A stretch of DNA of 5,937 nt from assembly GCA_937906795.1 (NCBI GenBank), contig CALCUQ010000298.1, positions 1 to 5,937 on the forward strand, given 5' to 3'. This document shows, piece after piece, positions 4,119 to 5,937 of this stretch. Under the pieces are notes generated by a model, which was not told the DNA's origin, ran no database searches, and was given only the letters and a program-made list of their open reading frames with translations. This stretch comes from an uncultured Bacteroidales bacterium (GTDB taxonomy: Bacteria; Bacteroidota; Bacteroidia; Bacteroidales; UBA932). The translations under genes and the position numbers were made by a program. Within the stretch, counting starts at the first letter, position 1. Every line of letters begins with the position of its first letter.

Positions 4119-5937
4119 ATGTCATATACTTTCACAGACAGACATATAGGTCCTTCTAACAAGGAGATTAATCTAATGCTTGAAACTCTTAATGTTGAAT
4201 CATTAGATGACCTAACAAAACAAACTGTACCTGCAGACATTTTATTGGATAAAGAGCTGGCTCTTGCCCCTGCAGTTTCAGAGAGCCAATATCTTGCAAA
4301 CCTTAAGAATCTTGTATCCAAGAACAAGAATTTCCGCAGCCTTATTGGTATGGGAAATTACGGTACCGGCGTACTTCCTGTAATTGTAAGAAATATTTTT
4401 GAGAATCCATGCTGGTATACATCATACACTCCTTACCAGGCAGAGATAAGCCAGGGCAGACTGGAGGCTCTTTTCATTTTCCAGACAATGATTAGCTCAC
4501 TTACCGGTTTTTCTCTTTCAAACTGCTCTATGCTGGACGACGCTCAAGCAGCAGGTGAGGCTATGAGAATGATGTACGAGGTAAGACCAAAAGATGCTGT
4601 AAAAGCAGGAAAGAATGTAGTTTTTGTAGATGAGAATATTTTCCCTCAAGTTCTTTCTGTTTTAAAAACCCGTGCAGCCGGTTTGGGAATTGAGATTGTT
4701 GTAGGAGACTATAAAACTACCCAATTGCCAGAGAAATGCTACGGTGCAATTCTACAATATCCAGCAGCCAACGGAGAGGTTAGAGACTACTCAGAATTCT
4801 GCAATAAAGTTCACGCATGCGGTGGTTTGGTAACTGCATATTGCGATTTATTATCATTGGCAGTTCTTAAAGAGCCTGCAGCATGGGGAGCAGATTGCGC
4901 TGTTGGATCTACACAAAGATTTGGTCTTCCTATGGGATTTGGCGGCCCAACAGCCGGCTTTATGGCAACTAAAGATGCATACAAGAGAAATATCCCTGGC
5001 AGAATAATTGGCCTTTCTGTAGACAGATTGGGAAATAAAGGCTTCCGTCTTGCACTACAGACCAGAGAGCAACACATAAAAAGAGAGAAAGCAACCTCCA
5101 ATGTTTGTACAGCAACAGCCCTTATGGCAACAATGAGTGGAATGTATGCCGTATATCACGGACCGGAAGGAATTAAATCAATTGCTCAAAAGACCTCACA
5201 CTATGCCCACGCCGTTGCACATTTCCTAAAAGAGAAAGGATATAAACTTGCCACAGAAAACTTCTTTGACACAATTGAAATAGTTGGCACAGATGCAGAA
5301 AAAGTTAAAGTTGCCGCACTTGCAAACGGCTACAACTTCTATTATCCTGCTCCCGACAAAGTTAGAATCTCTTTTGATGAGCTTACAACATGCAAGGAGG
5401 CAATGACAATTCTTGCGATGTTCAGTGCGCAACCAAGTTGCTGTCCTGGAGGAGTTCCTCAAAACTCATTTATGGCAAGAGAGAGTACAATTTTAACAGA
5501 AGAGGTATTCAACTCTCACCATAACGAGACCGATATGATGAGATTCATCAAGAAACTTGAGCGAAAAGATATCTCACTTGCACACTCAATGATTCCTCTT
5601 GGTTCATGTACAATGAAACTTAATGCAGCAGTGGAGATGCTACCATTAAGTTGGAGTGAACTTACAAATGTGCATCCTTTACAACCAAAAGATCAGGTAG
5701 AAGGATATATGCAACTAATTGGAGAGTTAGAACATGACCTTGCTGTAATAACAGGATTTGATGCCTGTTCATTGCAACCTAATTCTGGAGCAGCGGGAGA
5801 GTACGCAGGTCTTAAAACAATAAAAGGATACTTGAACGCCAATGGTGGTGCAGACAGAAACATTATGATTATTCCAACTTCTGCCCATGGAACAAACCCT
5901 GCATCAGCAGCTATGGCAGGCTTTAAGATTGTGCTTG
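4119..5937 (+). CDS. gcvP: Glycine dehydrogenase (decarboxylating) P-protein, N-terminal 606 codons, cut by window end
   Basis: The pyridoxal-phosphate P-protein decarboxylates glycine and passes the aminomethyl group to the lipoyl arm of GcvH, the first step of the cytoplasmic glycine cleavage system (EC 1.4.4.2). The frame is open without stop or shift to the window edge. Residues 1-440 are the first, non-catalytic half, with FTDRHIGPS (5-13), IGMGNYGTGVLP (76-87), WYTSYTPYQAEISQGRLEAL (99-118), QRFGLPMGFGGPTAGF (266-281) and GLSVDRLGN (298-306). The second half begins around 470 and shows HSMIPLGSCTMKLN (489-502), QPNSGAAGEYAGL (553-565) and PTSAHGTNPASAAM (586-599). So this is the fused long type (normally about 950 residues) rather than separate gcvPA and gcvPB. 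The lysine that binds the cofactor is expected beyond the window. The start ATG follows an AT-rich leader with no Shine-Dalgarno sequence and is set by the conserved FTDRHIG segment. It is transcribed divergently from yraN. gcvT and gcvH are not upstream. Confidence 0.97.
   Translation, partial: MSYTFTDRHIGPSNKEINLMLETLNVESLDDLTKQTVPADILLDKELALAPAVSESQYLANLKNLVSKNKNFRSLIGMGNYGTGVLPVIVRNIFENPCWYTSYTPYQAEISQGRLEALFIFQTMISSLTGFSLSNCSMLDDAQAAGEAMRMMYEVRPKDAVKAGKNVVFVDENIFPQVLSVLKTRAAGLGIEIVVGDYKTTQLPEKCYGAILQYPAANGEVRDYSEFCNKVHACGGLVTAYCDLLSLAVLKEPAAWGADCAVGSTQRFGLPMGFGGPTAGFMATKDAYKRNIPGRIIGLSVDRLGNKGFRLALQTREQHIKREKATSNVCTATALMATMSGMYAVYHGPEGIKSIAQKTSHYAHAVAHFLKEKGYKLATENFFDTIEIVGTDAEKVKVAALANGYNFYYPAPDKVRISFDELTTCKEAMTILAMFSAQPSCCPGGVPQNSFMARESTILTEEVFNSHHNETDMMRFIKKLERKDISLAHSMIPLGSCTMKLNAAVEMLPLSWSELTNVHPLQPKDQVEGYMQLIGELEHDLAVITGFDACSLQPNSGAAGEYAGLKTIKGYLNANGGADRNIMIIPTSAHGTNPASAAMAGFKIVL

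Noticed and set aside
4103..5462. Minus-strand frames opposite gcvP (4103-4327, 4811-5101, 5226-5462)
   Set aside because: They are shadows of the long uninterrupted gcvP frame on the plus strand, whose family motifs run throughout.

Overview
The window holds ordinary bacterial housekeeping and metabolic genes, most likely from a member of the Bacteroidota (probably Bacteroidales-like). Three things point that way. The DNA is AT-rich. Upstream regions carry the Bacteroidota-type promoter (TTTG near -33, TAnnTTTG near -7) rather than a TTGACA/TATAAT pair; the copy in front of the tRNA is a perfect match with a 19-base spacer. Three of the five protein genes lack a Shine-Dalgarno sequence. No genus can be named from the sequence alone.

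Layout, left to right. Bases 1-49 are the 5' two thirds of a tRNA-Gly(GCC) gene on the minus strand, cut by the window edge, with its own promoter at 61-91. Then four genes read on the minus strand: pheS (136-1161, phenylalanyl-tRNA synthetase alpha chain), an arginine deiminase gene (1218-2480), a short-form mannose-1-phosphate guanylyltransferase gene (2483-3577) and a YraN/UPF0102 nuclease-fold gene (3590-3982). Transcription order is yraN, manC, arcA, pheS. The first three are packed with gaps of about 9 and 2 bases and look like one operon. pheS follows after 57 bases and appears to have its own promoter. Bases 3983-4118 form a divergent promoter region. From 4119 to the right edge, on the plus strand, runs the first 606 codons of gcvP (glycine decarboxylase P-protein), which is open at the window end.

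Functionally the genes do not form one pathway: translation (tRNA-Gly, PheS), arginine breakdown (ArcA), GDP-mannose supply for glycans (ManC), a conserved nuclease-fold protein (YraN) and glycine cleavage (GcvP). The yraN-manC-arcA grouping looks like co-transcription of unrelated genes rather than a dedicated system.

No mobile element, CRISPR array, riboswitch or gene of unknown family was found, and no stretch longer than about 140 bases lacks a gene. I see no convincing undescribed system here. The items worth a second look are regulatory: small dyad symmetries on promoter elements, two strong Shine-Dalgarno sequences in a genome that otherwise seems not to use them, and an arginine deiminase with an unusual glycine-rich catalytic loop.
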